In this document: one piece after another, positions 1-11,245 of the stretch
How the letters are laid out: the number at the start of each line of letters is the position of its first letter
Position numbering within the stretch: the first letter of the stretch is position 1
Assembly (NCBI GenBank): GCA_017979445.1
Contig: CM030716.1
Location: 15,209,443 to 15,273,442, forward strand
DNA from: Akebia trifoliata
Lineage: Eukaryota > Streptophyta > Magnoliopsida > Ranunculales > Lardizabalaceae
DNA length: 64,000 bases
Direction: 5' to 3'
Program-made: the position numbers and the translations under genes
The notes under the pieces: generated by a model
Databases searched by the model: none
What the model saw: the letters and a program-made list of their open reading frames with translations, nothing else
Told to the model about the DNA's origin: nothing

Positions 1-754
1 CCCTTCTATTATATCTTTAATTCTTTGAACCCCAAATGGAGGGGTCCTTAAAGAAATATCCCACGAACCCTCAACAATTTTGCCTGAGAGTCCAATTAAT
101 CGATTTTTTAGGTTCAACTTTTTAAATTAATTTCATTAATGTTTCACTTTAATTATTTAATGTTTTATTTATTAATTTCGAATTTTTTAATTATGAAAAT
201 TGTGAAATTACCGTTTTGCCCTCGGAGAGGATTTTTTACGTTTTAAGTCGTTTTTCAATGTTCCAGGATGTTTTGGAATCAGTTTTTCGTAAGGAATTCA
301 ATGGGAATGTTGGTTTTTGTCATTTATGAAGTTTTTATATGAAATGATCGTGAACTTTATGAGGGGTATTTTCGTAATTTTGTCAAATTTTGTGAAAATT
401 GGCGAAGTGGTTTACTTGGTTTCGATTTATTGTTTTATGTGTTTGAGTGGGTTTTCCTAAGCGTAATGCAGGCTCTAGAGTTGTTTTGATGTTAGGGGTA
501 TTTTGGTAATTTAGTGATTTTTATCGTGAAGCTTCTTTTTTATTTGCAAGATGATGATTTCTATGTTTCTGGGGTCGTATTTTCCTAGCGTAGCGTGGTT
601 TCTAAGTTTTGTCAGTTCGAGATACCTCATCCGGATTTCTGAAACATATCTGGTAACAAAATCAAGCATTGGAATAGACATCCATCATTGGGAACCTTTG
701 CGATTGGGTCGACGACTTGATTAATCAGGCGGATGCAAAAATGGGGTGTCTACA
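1..754 (+). repeat. Decayed LTR-like segment (gypsy type), left end outside the window
   Basis: The segment ends with GATGCAAAAATGGGGTGTCT followed by ACA, the usual look of a plant LTR 3' end. The same ending, and similar upstream phrases such as TGAGGGGTATTTTC and a GTCATATTTTCCT-like phrase, recur near 17280-17676. I read both as diverged copies of one gypsy-like LTR. No start, partner LTR or target duplication is visible for this copy. A short open frame at 814-1029 just after it has no family features and is not called a gene. Confidence 0.45.
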
Positions 755-2072
755 ATTCCTTTCTATCTTTACCAGTAAACTTGTATTGTAAAGGTGGTTA
801 TGAATAAAATTGTTTGTTTTGGGAATCACATGCAAGCCTGATAGGCATAGATAAAGATGATTGGTTAGTGATCACTAACCATCTAGTAGTAGTCAAACGT
901 TTTGACACATTGAAAAAAGACCCATCGCTTACGGTCATGTCAAACTATCAGCCTAAGCCGGATAAATGGTATCGCAAGTGCGGTAAACAGCAACCAACAA
1001 CAAAATCAAGAAATAATACTATATTTTAGAATATCATGTCCCGACTAGAAGCAATCCAGTCGTGAATCCCATCTCTCTAATTCTACTACTCCACCATTGT
1101 GTATTATGTAGCTGTTGTTTTATTTTACAATATAAATTGAAAAGCATGCCTGTCATTTCAATATTGTCAATTATATTTGTATAAAAATGAAAATACATAG
1201 TGAGTACTGATGAGTGATGTTGTGTAACATTGTAAACTATTTAGTTGATCATCCTTGGCTATATGTACCAGTTGATTGTATTTTATGTTGTACATTTTTA
1301 CATATATTAAAATATTTAGTATGCTTACTCGATCACATTTAGGAAAGATTATTAGTAAGAAGTGGTTGTGGACTTACTAGGTAACCATTATTACTCACTC
1401 TTTCCTTCCTATGTTTTTTAGTTTCAGAACTTGTAGTTATCGAGGCAGGCACAGAGTTCCTACTTAGTCAGATCGACGACCAGAGTCCGTTACATAGTAA
1501 GCACTAGGGCTACACCCTTCAATGTTGTTAATTTCGTCCAAGATGTATCTAGATTTTGGGGTCGAGTGTTAGGATCATGTTAGAGTAAGAGTATTTTTGT
1601 AATCTTGTATATTATTAAACTTCCGCACTTTGATCTACTTACATGTTCGATGTATTTAGTCTTCCGTTGTTATTTCATGTTTGTATTTTTTTTATACAGG
1701 ATTTGTTGTATATTGGATATTCAGGTTTTCGAGTTTCGTAGAACGCTAACATAAACAAAAGGAGCCATGTCCAATTTTCAAGGTGCCACCTAGTACCTTG
1801 ATATTTGACCTTGGGATTAGTGTTAATACTTGCTCAACTTAGTAGGACCAATACAAACATGAAATATGATTTCTTTTACTTGTGTGAAGTATTGAATATT
1901 GGTTTTAATGCAAAATGTTCATATTCCTTCTCGTTTTCATTGAACTAATGTATTGAAGAGTTCTTCTTTCAACAACATTTCTACTCATTTTGATTTTTCT
2001 TGATTGATTCTTAACATTATGTCCTTTGCACTAATCTTCTGGTACTTGAACTTTTTCACATTCTGTTTGTAG
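755..2072. other. AT-rich sequence without a recognisable gene
   Basis: I see no coding exon with family similarity here. The sequence is AT-rich, with some GC-richer phrases near 1430-1520. Transposon-derived filler is likely, but I could not assign a family. Confidence 0.4.
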
Positions 2073-2163
2073 ATATTTCAAAGGTCCAAAGCTTTTTGTT
2101 GATTTGCAAGACTATGATTACTCTTTAGACTTGTGGAGCCTTGGTTGTATGTTTGTTGCCATG
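2073..2163 (+). pseudogene. Isolated casein kinase 2 alpha-subunit exon
   Basis: After an acceptor AG at 2071-2072, the sequence reads in frame [20 protein letters not shown], then [11 protein letters not shown], and ends at a GTGAGT donor at 2164. This matches the conserved kinase region of plant CK2 alpha ([20 protein letters not shown] in the family), downstream of the activation loop. CK2 alpha is a constitutive Ser/Thr kinase. Both splice sites are intact, but I found neither the preceding activation-loop exon nor the following exon in the surrounding 2 kb. I infer a single captured or left-over exon and not a gene. Substitutions such as E to K within the GPELL motif fit relaxed constraint. 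Confidence 0.75.
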
Positions 2164-3043
2164 GTGAGTCTTTTGTATGCCCATATTCATTGTGAAAGTT
2201 GTATTTCATATTATGGCACAGTATGAAAATTAAAACTTCCCCCAGACCAATCCACTGTCTCATATGGTGCATACGCAAGCATCTTTATGCCCTCCAATCT
2301 GTGGTACTGTTCTTGGATTAACTTTAACCTAATAATCAACCCGATCAAATGATCATTACCTACCCATATGTGGATTTTCTTTTTTCTTTTTATTTTTTAT
2401 GTAATGGTCCAAGATGAACTTGTAGAGTTCAGGTTATCCAATGAAGATGTTTTCTCGAGAAAGATTTCTAATTAATGGAGGGATTTCATATAAAAGTAGA
2501 TTATGAGAGCAAGGTCCTATTTCAATAAGGCTAGCCATTGGATGGTATTTTCATTCACTGCCTAGCTAACACAATTTGAGATGTATTAGTATGCATCCAT
2601 TCCTTGAAACTGTAAATTTTACATGTATACATTTACTTTCATATATTTGCAAGAAAATATGGGCATATGTGTTTGTACTTGGTCCATGTGTTGGATGCAT
2701 TTTGGATAGATGTGTACTCATGGCTTGATGAGTCTACTTTAACTCTTTATTTGATTTGAATATGTGTTTCTCTATTGAAAATTACTACTTTAGTAGGAAT
2801 CGATTTACATTGCAACCTTACGCTCACATATCATATCTTTTACATGATTTTTATGGTATTTGTTTAGATGTTGATTATGTTCCTATGAATTTTTACTGAT
2901 TGCAGGTAATGCATTATGGTGTTCGTATTTAAGTATGGGAGGACAACAATGTCGAAGGATCACATTTGCGTAGCTGATTTTTTATTTCTTAATTTTATTT
3001 TCTTTGTTTACAATGTTAGTGTTTCAATTAGTACTTGGTTTGT
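2164..3043. other. AT-rich sequence without a recognisable gene
   Basis: The next CK2 alpha exon would be expected here but is not present. No other exon or repeat boundary could be supported. Confidence 0.4.
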
Positions 3044-3841
3044 CACTATAAGAAATAACCCTTGTATGTTTTGTAATGTAAATGATGTGTTTTTATTCTA
3101 ATTATGGTGTGATAATTAATTGAATTATAATAAGTAAAATGTGGGGTGCCAATAGCATTTCTTAAGAAATTGAAGTGTGATCAATGAAATCTGAGGTACT
3201 AATAACAACTCTTTTTCTTTATATAATTGCAGGTTTCATTTTGAAATGAAAATTTTAATAATTTTTATACAACATTAAAGGCGGTTTTGAACTGTCTAAA
3301 ATAATATTTATTTTAAAAAAAATTTGTTATTAGGGGCGATTTTCAAACTGCCTGTAAAAATTTAACAACCGCCCATAAATAACATTAGTTAAAGGTGGTT
3401 TTAAAATTGCCCTTAAATTGTTATTATTAAAGGTGATTTTCAAATAGTCTCTAAAAATATAAAAACCGCCCTTAAATCATATTATTTAGAGATAGTTTTA
3501 CATCCACACTTAATGTACTATTATTAGAGGCAGTTTTCAAACAGGCTCTAAAAATTTAAAATTTGCCTTTAAATCACGTTATTTAGAGGTGGTTTTAAAA
3601 TCCCCTTTAAATTATTATTATTAGATGTGGTTTTCAAACAACCTCTAAAAATATAAAAACCACCCTTAAATCACATATTTATAGGCAGTTTTAAAATCGT
3701 CCTTACTTGGCCGTTAAAAGTAATTGGCAACACCAATATAATGGGTGTTTGACTAAATCGCCCTTATATATATTGGAGGCAATTTCCATGAAATTAATGG
3801 TAGTTTAAAACTGCTTAAAAAAAACTTTAGATTTTGTAATG
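3044..3841. mobile_element. Non-autonomous CACTA-like element
   Basis: The left end reads CACTATAAGAAATAACCC. The right end, reverse-complemented, reads CATTACAAAATC, an imperfect match to the CACTACAAGAAA-type terminus of plant CACTA (En/Spm) elements. The interior (about 3280-3830) is an array of GGCGGTTTTAAAA / TTTTAAAACCGCC units in both orientations, typical of CACTA subterminal repeats. No transposase frame is present. The 3-bp flanks (TGT and ATT) do not match, so either the duplication has decayed or an end is slightly misplaced. Confidence 0.6.
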
Positions 3842-5089
3842 ATTAATCATTAATAAGCACGCTTCGATCCCTACAACACGATAAAAATTATAACATTATA
3901 ATACATTCAACCAATTATATTTTTTCTAAAAAAAAAAAAAAATCTAAATCAGTCAATATTTTCAAGAAATTTACCTTTCAATAAAAAAAATAAGAGATCT
4001 CCAAGAATATAATAATCGAAAATTTTCACAGATCGATTGAATACCCTAGGTTTGACAGAGATAGGTCATGAGTATAAGGAAGAAAAAATTTTACATTTAT
4101 ACATAATATCATAGAAATAAAAAATCAATAAAATTAACAATCACATAAACATGATAATTTTATAAAATTACAAAAAAAAAAAAAAAAATTCTTTAATACC
4201 TACACCATCCCTAAATATTTAAATTCTTTATTATTCATGTGGATTTCCACATGCCACTCAAATCACTAGAATTTTCATAGTTTATGGAACTTTTTCCACT
4301 AATCTTATTAAAAATTCTTTTAATACCTTCATTATCCCTAAATATTTATAAATCCTATTTATGTTTAAGAGAGAATTCTTGTTTATATTGGTCTATCTTA
4401 CGGATTGTAACCTCTATTTCTTCTCTTACATGCTTTGACATCTCATTTCCCATCTCTCAACATTGTGTCCCTCCTGCAATATGCGTATCAAGTATGAAAT
4501 GTAGAAAAAATGCTGTCATTAAATTTCTGACATATCTTTACTTGTAAAAGATAAACAACAATAAATTTGGAAAATAACTGGTTTTAGGATGACAATTATA
4601 CCCTCATGTATGGGTAAAATAATTGGATCATTCAATGTGTCATAGTGTGATTTGTTTAATGTAAATTTCAAAATTGTGGACAAAAATGCAACCAATGACT
4701 TGTAGACAAATACAGACCCAAATATTTTTAAAATACAGTGAATGAAGTTAAGTTACAAAGCACAATAAAGTGGCATCGCTAAATCTCTATGATCCTTTTC
4801 AAGAATTGAATCAAATATTCAAATCTCATAAGAGATCGAAATCATAAATCTCTAAAATTAATAGAGAGAGAGAGAGAATGATACATTGAAAAACTAGGGT
4901 TTGAGAGAAGGAGAACGATATAAAATTGTCTATGAAACTCGATCTTGTTTTCTTTTGACTCAGACCTAATTTTTTGTTTAATGAGGTCAAGTTAGTAATA
5001 AACAAATTAAGAAACTTTCATCGGTTGAGTTGTAAATATCTTACCTGTTTCACCAATCAAATTCAAGAGATGTATAATTTCGATTTTTA
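3842..5089. other. AT-rich sequence, no gene seen
   Basis: The stretch holds poly-A tracts near 3930 and 4170 and a short GA run near 4862-4878. The 87-codon open frame at 4284-4547 shows no recognisable domain and I treat it as chance. A phrase CACCAATCAAAT near 5047 is a weak candidate for the left terminus of the CACTA-like structure described next. Confidence 0.35.
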
Positions 5090-5636
5090 TTAAAATCATC
5101 GTTATAATTAAAAGCATAATTACAGAAAAAAAAATACCATCAAATTATATGACGTCGATTTTATTGAAAACCAATGTTATAATTTAAAACAAATATTTCT
5201 ATATAACGTCGGTTTTACTAAATATCAACATTATAATTAAAAATAAAATATTACAAAAATACTATCAACTATATAACGTCGATTCTATTCAAAATCGAAG
5301 TTACTTATTTAAAAATTAAATGTTATAATTAAAAATATAATATTACGAAAATGCCTTCAACTTTATAATGCCGTTTTGCTTAAAATAGACATTATAATTA
5401 AAGATACAATATTACGAAAATGCCATCAACTTTATAATATCGATTTTGCTAAAATAGATGTTATAATTAAAGATACAATATTACAAAAATGCCATCAACT
5501 TTATAACGTCGGTTTTTCATAAAATTAACTTTATAATTAATATAAAAAATAATGAAAACGCCATCACTTATAAAATTGCGAAATATACAGTTTATAACGT
5601 CGATTTTATGAAAAATTGGCATTATAAATCATATAT
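5090..5636. repeat. Array of quasi-palindromic ATAACGTCGATTTT units, left cluster
   Basis: About eight to ten copies of a unit reading TATAACGTCGATTTT, a short loop, then AAAATCGACGTTATA-like sequence, spaced 60-80 bp apart. A second cluster of the same unit lies at 13540-13834. Dense degenerate palindromic units near element ends are typical of CACTA subterminal regions. The two clusters bracket the long inverted repeat, which suggests one large element, but I could not prove matching termini. Confidence 0.55.
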
Positions 5637-6049
5637 ATATAACGTGATCTAACAGATTAGATTGAATCTTGCAGTGATTTAACGTTTTAATTATAATTTA
5701 TCGATATTTACAGCACCATCCGTATATTTCTTAATATTTAGTGCTACATCCCTTCTCTTTAAACCAAAACAAAACAAAGTAGAACTCTCTCTCTCTCTCT
5801 CTCTCTGAAACCCTCCGTTTCTCGTTCTCTCTCGCTCTCGCTGCACCCTCCCTTCCTCTCGACCCTCTCTCTTACTCTCTCATTCTCTCTTACTCTCGCT
5901 GACCACCATGTTCGAACGGCTTTGTAACGACGCCGCTGCAATTATATCCCTCTCAACCTAGCTACAGCTACAAAAGCCTCTCCATCCCTTGCTACAACTC
6001 TTGTGATCATGTGCTGCAACTCCCTCTCGACAAAGACAGGTACTCTCTT

Positions 6050-6081
<32 letters not shown>

Positions 6082-7578
6082 ATCCTTTCATCATTCCTTT
6101 ATATTAATTTGATTTCGAATTTCATTTTTTTGGATTAATTTGATTTCCGAATTGATGAAGACAAAAAATCTGTAATTATTTAGGATTTTTTTATATTCTG
6201 ATTTGACGATATTTCATCTATATTTTCGAGGGGTATCTTTTTATGAGTTATTTCTTCTCTTAAGTTTTCTCCTTTTGGTTTGGAAAATCTCATTTCCTAC
6301 TATGGTGGCATTCTTTTTGTAGATAACAACTTCAGCCCAGATTCCTATGGTTGATCAATGGTTTATTGAAAAATTAGGACCCTCGATGTGTGTGTTCCAT
6401 GTGCAGGGGTGACTGAATCTGCCTTTACTTCTAATCTAATTTCTAATGGAGGAATTACAAGGATATTTAGACATAGATAGATGACCTACTATATCCACTT
6501 CAAGAGTATATTTATGCATTTTCTTATAATCATGGTTTAATTTCTTCTTTTCTTGAGGGAAATTTCAATATAGGTTATCACTATATATCCTGTTCACTAA
6601 TTTTGTAACATTTTTAGGTCATCGTTTACGTATATGGTTTTTTTTTTTTGGCTATTGAGGTATGGAGGGACTTTTCTTATTCTTTACTTTATAGGATCAG
6701 TTGGATTATTCCGAGTAGTGTGCTCAATCTAGTATAAGGGTGGCATATGAATGCTTTCTCTTCTAGGGGAAGAACTTGGTAGTGAATTATGTATTTCATG
6801 ACTTACTCTTACATTCTGATTCTGGAGTGAGAGTAACTATATATATTTGGTGGGCTTATTTAGCAAGGTTTCCTTTTTTTTAATTTTTAGGTGGGAGAGA
6901 GTTACCATCCCCTTTAGTTGTAAGCTTTGTAAGAAACATCCTAGGCCAAGTGAGACTTATCATATCTTCTCATTCTTTTTGTACTTGTCTTATCATTTAG
7001 GTTAATTCTAATTTTTTGAATATCTGCCATACTTTTGTTTGCTTTGATTCTTCCAGAAAACAATTCAAGTTTGACCATGTATTCGGGTGTTTTTGGCTCT
7101 TTCTCTAAAAATCCATCCGTAAAATTTGCATCTATAAACTAAGTTTCATTTTAAGCCTTACTATGTTTATGATCATCGGATATATCGGTATTTGTTGTTC
7201 TTTAGTGCAAAAAAGTAATCGAAGCGAGGAAAGGTAAGTCTTCTTTTTCTTTCCTTTCAACCCATGGTTAACAATTCAAACATAATGGTTATTGATGTTC
7301 TTTAGTGCATGGTGGTTTATATGTAAATGAATATTCCCTTTCAATGTACTAATGCAAACTTTTACACATCGAGCATATTTTTATGGTCTGGGAGATTCAT
7401 GTATGCTTGATTAATAGGATATTATATGTGTCTGTGTGGGTATGCTTTGTCTGTTTTTATTTGTGGATAATGAGGTCTTGATTCCGAGTTTTGGGTTGAA
7501 AGTTATGTGTCTATAACATTTTTTCGTCAGATGTTATGTTACCCAAAAATCAGTGTTGAATGGATCTATTACACTAAA
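5637..7578 (+). repeat. Left arm of a long inverted repeat carrying a promoter/5'-UTR-like segment
   Basis: Its reverse complement matches 10873-13174 from end to end. Matched landmarks include AACGTGATCT, TTTAGTGCTACATCC, the GA/CT-rich leader, TATCATTTAGGTTAATTCTA, AACCCATGGTTAACAATTC and GTTGAATGGATC. Without the 369 bp added to the right arm by a MITE and its target duplication, the arms are about 1.94 and 1.93 kb. The outer third resembles a plant 5' UTR with CT-rich runs and a splice donor at GACAG|GTACTC near 6040. A 28-bp exon-like piece follows at 7206-7233. The polarity of both signals points toward the spacer. Confidence 0.85.
7206..7233 (+). other. 28-bp mini-exon-like segment in left arm
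   Basis: Bounded by acceptor TTCTTTAG and donor GTAAGT, with the exon body GTAATCGAAGCGAGGAAAG at its 3' part. The same 28-bp segment with both splice sites is present in the right arm (11218-11245), with two substitutions. Conservation of both splice sites suggests that the arms descend from the 5' part of a real intron-containing gene. I do not recognise which one. Confidence 0.5.
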
Positions 7579-7815
7579 AGCTATGACGTTGTTCTTGACA
7601 TGCCTAAAAGAATTTGTTGATTTTGCAAATTCTAATGATCATTAGAAAAATGTTTCAATCTCCCCTATAAGTAAGTTTGCTCTATTTTATTGAGACAATC
7701 ATTCAATACTATCTGAATTTTATAGTGGTGCAAATTTGTTTGGGTTGAGTGACAAGTAACATAGATATAGAAATTGTTTTGGTTTGAGAAATGGAGATTT
7801 GAAACCATCTTTGAA

Positions 7816-8067
7816 CTATTTCTGTTGTATATGTTTCTGATCATCAAGCGCTAATCTCGTAGGATTGAGAATGATAGAGTGGAAAACTATACCTTCACCC
7901 AGAGCATCAACAAGCAAGAGAATTGGACCAAGGCTCTTAAGTATACTCTTTGCAATCTCAAATGGGTTCTCTTCTGGTTCGTTGGGAACACAAACTTTTA
8001 GCCCCTCAATGCTATTGTTTCTTCTCATGCCGAAGTTCCAGCCATAAGCTCTTTGTACACAAAACAC
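7816..8067 (-). pseudogene. Unidentified gene fragment in the inverted-repeat spacer
   Basis: An 83-codon minus-strand frame with protein-like composition. Its middle reads GLKVCVPNEPEENPFEIAKS and continues ILKSLGPILLLVDALGEGI. It looks more like coding sequence than the surrounding AT-rich DNA, but I cannot assign a family. It lies in the spacer between the arms, on the same strand as the glycosyltransferase and endoglucanase pieces, so capture from a host gene is plausible. No start context or splice sites were established. Confidence 0.3.
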
Positions 8068-8718
8068 ACAACAAGCTCTAAGTCTGAGTTTCGATCAAAC
8101 CCATGACACAATAACAAGGTGTGTGCACTGAATGTATATAGATTATCCAAACATTGTTCACTTTGTTTTATGATTTGAATGAATTCTCAAGGCATGTTAA
8201 GGTGACTGAAATTTGCTAAAGCTCCCCCCCTCCCCACGCCTCAAACTTGTGAAAATGCATTTCAAATAGAAATTTTATTTTTTTATTTTTTATTGACTTA
8301 ACAACATTGGGTTTGTGCATGACGTGTCTTGAGTGAATCCTCATATCTCCAATTTAACATGCATTCAATGTTTTGAGTCTGGATAACCCTGGTATGAAAG
8401 AGCTTTGGGGTACTTCTGTATGGTTTTGCTGAGCAAACAAATTGTTCTACAATAAGTAAATTGGTGTTTGAGTTTGCCAAGCATGAATTGGATTACACTG
8501 TTAGTCCTAACTGTAAATTTCTATCAGATCCTTAATCAATTCCATTTCTTAAGTTAAGAGCAGATTCTTTTCTTTTAAAGCTTTGTAATGTTAGATTTTA
8601 GAAGGCATTCACCTAGAGTATATATATATATAACATACATATGACTGAATGATGGCATTCAATTTTAGTTTCATGTTAATTCGGAAGTGTGTAATTATAC
8701 TACATTGTGAATTTCCAG

Positions 8719-8880
8719 ATCTCCATACAAAAATGTGACAAGGATGAAGATAACAGGCTTCGAGTATCTTACTCGGCATGCCAATCATACATTGCAGCAT
8801 TTGGAGCATGCCTTGACCGCTCAGACTAGACTATTTTTAGCAGTGAGGGGGAAGGTGAAGAACAGTGAACGGGCTTTGGC
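8719..8880 (+). pseudogene. Unidentified cysteine-containing exon fragment with stop codons
   Basis: After an acceptor-like TTTCCAG at 8712-8718, one frame reads CDKDEDNRLRVSYSACQSYI and continues AAFGACLDRSD before a TAG. It runs on as TIFSSEGEGEEQ to a TGA. The spacing of cysteines and acidic residues looks like a secreted or lumenal plant protein, but I do not recognise it. An overlapping open frame beginning at 8735 (96 codons) is in a different register and lacks the splice-site logic. I prefer the interrupted frame as the relic of a captured exon. Confidence 0.35.
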
Positions 8881-9314
8881 GAGATGCAGCCTTGGTGGCT
8901 GCGTCGCTTCTGGAGTTTCTAATTGTGATCAGAAAGGGGGAACATGTTCCCTTGCACCCTTCTTCCCCAAAAACATTAGTGAAGAATTTGGTGGTGTATT
9001 GTTGAGTTGGACTCTCAAAAGATGAAAGTCCAAAGTAGAGTAAAGAATGAAAGGAAGAAAAAAGAAAAGAAAAACAAGTATGGTTTTAGACAGCATCAAG
9101 GCTCAGTAATATGAAAGGCCTTGATACTTTTTCCAGTTCTCAATTTAAATCCCATTTCTTTCTTGTCTATTTTTGGTTCTCAATTTAAATCCCATTTTTT
9201 TTCTGAAACTAATTGTAAATTGTGATGAACTAGGTTCTAGCATTCTCTTGCTTAGTGGGATGTATGGTCTGCCATTTTCATCCATATGGCATCCTTCCAT
9301 CAACAATGATGTGG

Positions 9315-9545
9315 TTAGATATGGATGGGACTTTGCATAAGCATCTCTTGCTTTCCCATAGCATTTATGAGAATGGGAAAAAGAGATAAATCAACTCCAC
9401 TAGGCAATATAGTAGCCTCTACTAAAAGAATTGCAGCTGACATGCAGCCAAAAATTAGAATATGTTGGTTATTTAGATTAATGAGCCTCTGCTTAATTAG
9501 ATTTGCTGAATCATGCAAACCCCAAAATTAAATTTTCCATTTTGC
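9315..9545 (-). pseudogene. Hydrophobic exon fragment, possibly LMBR1-like membrane protein
   Basis: The minus-strand frame reads SAAILLVEATILPSGVDLSL and continues FPILINAMGKQEMLMQ. The composition fits one membrane helix and a loop. My recollection is that plant LMBR1-domain membrane proteins have a similar AEATxLPSGxDLSLFSILI stretch, but I could not verify this. No flanking exons of such a gene are present. It lies within the inverted-repeat spacer beside two better-supported captured exons. Confidence 0.35.
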
Positions 9546-9889
9546 TGAATTTTTTTTTTCTAAACTCCTATATGGGCCTTACACTACTAGGAAAAAAAAC
9601 AAACAAGCATTCAAATCAGGTAGGCTCTCATATGAATGTATCAACTTATATTATATTGGATCTAAAATGATCAACCGTGGAAACGATGATTACACAAGGA
9701 GAGGATTCAAAAACTATTATTTTAGAAGGACCGAGTTCTTGATGATCCTCATTAGTGAACAACAAATCACATTGAGAACTCGAAATCCAACTATTTATTA
9801 CAAACAACACGGTAGACTTGCAATGCAACAGTCCATCTTCTCTGGTAATACAAAGCATTTTAAAGCGTGGGATATCTTTTACTTTGGGG

Positions 9890-10090
9890 CCAGTCTGATT
9901 GGATAGATGGAAAATGTAATACATCGAACTGTATGAAGTAAGGCCCTCGCATTTCATGAATCCACCACAAAACTTTTGGAAGGACACGAGGAATATCTTC
10001 CTTGAGAAAAACATCCAGCCACTTTCCAGCAACAGTAGTGTTTAAAACAATCAAATCAGTTTTAAGAGCTATATCTATAGCTTCTTGGCC
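9890..10090 (-). pseudogene. Captured exon of a GT4-type glycosyltransferase
   Basis: From an acceptor (TTGCAAAG, exon start at 10090) the minus strand reads GQEAIDIALKTDLIVLNTTV, then AGKWLDVFLKEDIPRVLPKV, then LWWIHEMRGPYF. This corresponds to the N-terminal Rossmann part of plant GT4-family UDP-glycosyltransferase-like proteins of the At1g75420 type, where VLNTAVAGKWLD and LWWIHEMRGHYF are conserved. The similarity fades after about codon 60, where diverged sequence follows. Neither the rest of the donor-binding domain nor a start is present. It is a fragment, apparently captured, 270 bp from an exon of an unrelated enzyme on the same strand. Confidence 0.75.
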
Positions 10091-10356
10091 CTTTGCAAAA
10101 AAGACATAATAATGTCAGAAAACCTGTAATTAGAAGGGTATATAGCATATTGACAAAGCAAAAACCATTTAAACTTACGGGATGAGAGACTAAATTTGAA
10201 AAATAAAATTGAAATAAAATTAAAAAAACAAACTCATCATGAAAAAGCTAATTAATGTCTACTACATTAGATTAATGGAATTTTTTTATATATATGTTCA
10301 CTCAATTGGTCTCTTTATACAAGAGTGTTTGTAAATGAATTGTGAGAGAAACCTAC

Positions 10357-10570
10357 CTCACCATACAAGACATTAGGTTGAGGATGAGTTTTAATGAGGT
10401 AATCAGTCCCCCATTTAACAACTTCCATGGCATTACTAAGGTCACCACTTGCAGCCATTTGTTTTCCATACTCAACTATGCTTCGTGACATCATGGTTAT
10501 AGTGAAGGCCAAGGGTAGTCCAAACTTCACATTGTCCCCCTGCATCATGGTATCCTCCCACTAGATCCAC
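10357..10570 (-). pseudogene. Captured exon of a GH9 endoglucanase with a 1-bp frameshift
   Basis: The exon starts after an acceptor (ATTTAG) with [11 protein letters not shown] and continues, after one extra G in a G run, as [20 protein letters not shown]. It ends PQPNVLYGE at a GAG|GTAGGT donor. Plant GH9 endo-1,4-beta-glucanases carry [19 protein letters not shown] here, and the DAGD aspartates are catalytic in the family. Both splice sites are preserved, but the frame is broken within DAGDN. No other GH9 exon was found nearby, so the fragment cannot encode an active cellulase. Confidence 0.85.
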
Positions 10571-10640
10571 CTAAATCACAAACAATCAAAATAATTCAAA
10601 TCCCCTTAAGGAGCAAATTTAAATTAAAATTTTCAAAATG

Positions 10641-10930
10641 GGTTGAATAAAAAGTTAAATGCTAACAACTACAACACCACACAGTAGCAAGAACTCAGTT
10701 GTGAGATCAGTAATGAATATTAGTGTACTACATTCATTCAACACTGATTTTTGGGTAACATAACATTTGACGAAAGTAAAAGCAACTAGTATATGGTTGA
10801 ATAAAAAGTTAAATGCTAACAACTACAACACCACACACTAGCAAGAACTCAGTTGTGAGATCAATAATGAATATTAGTGTAATTGATCCATTCAACACTG
10901 ATTTTTGGGTAACATAACATCTGACGAAAA
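10641..10930. repeat. Direct duplication of ~150 bp at the spacer/right-arm border
   Basis: The phrase GGTTGAATAAAAAGTTAAAT starts at 10641 and again at 10795. It is followed in both copies by AACTACAACACCACACA, AGCAAGAACTCAGTTGTGAG, ATTCAACACTGATTTTTGGG and TAACATAACAT. The period is about 154 bp. The second copy runs into the right arm of the inverted repeat, so the inner end of that arm exists in two tandem copies. Confidence 0.8.
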
Positions 10931-11217
10931 AATGCTACAGACACATCACTTTCGACTCAAAACTAGGAATCAAGACCTCATTATCCACAAATAAAAACAG
11001 ACAAAGCATACCCACACAGACACATTTTATATCCTATTAATCAAGCATACATGAATCTCCCCGACCATAAAAATATGCCCAATGTGGCAAAGTTTGCACC
11101 AGTAAATTGAAAGGGAATATTCAATTACACATAAACCCCCATGTACTAAAGAACAACAATAACCATTATATTTGAATTGTTAACCATGGGTTGAAAGGAA
11201 AGAAAAAGAAGACTTAC

Positions 11218-11245
11218 CTTTCCTCGCTTCCATTACTTTTCTGCA
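11218..11245 (-). other. 28-bp mini-exon-like segment in right arm
   Basis: Counterpart of 7206-7233, with the same acceptor (TTCTTTAG) and donor (GTAAGT). It differs at two positions (CAG for CAA, and ATGG for ATCG). Confidence 0.5.

Noticed and set aside
814..1029. 71-codon frame after the LTR-like end
   Set aside because: No recognisable domain, no conserved context, and flanked by decayed repeats; not enough to call a gene.
5759..5941. Minus-strand open frame rich in Arg-Glu (and its mirror at 12869-13051)
   Set aside because: It is a translation of the CT/GA-rich 5'-UTR-like leader in both inverted-repeat arms; the RE repeats come from GA dinucleotides.
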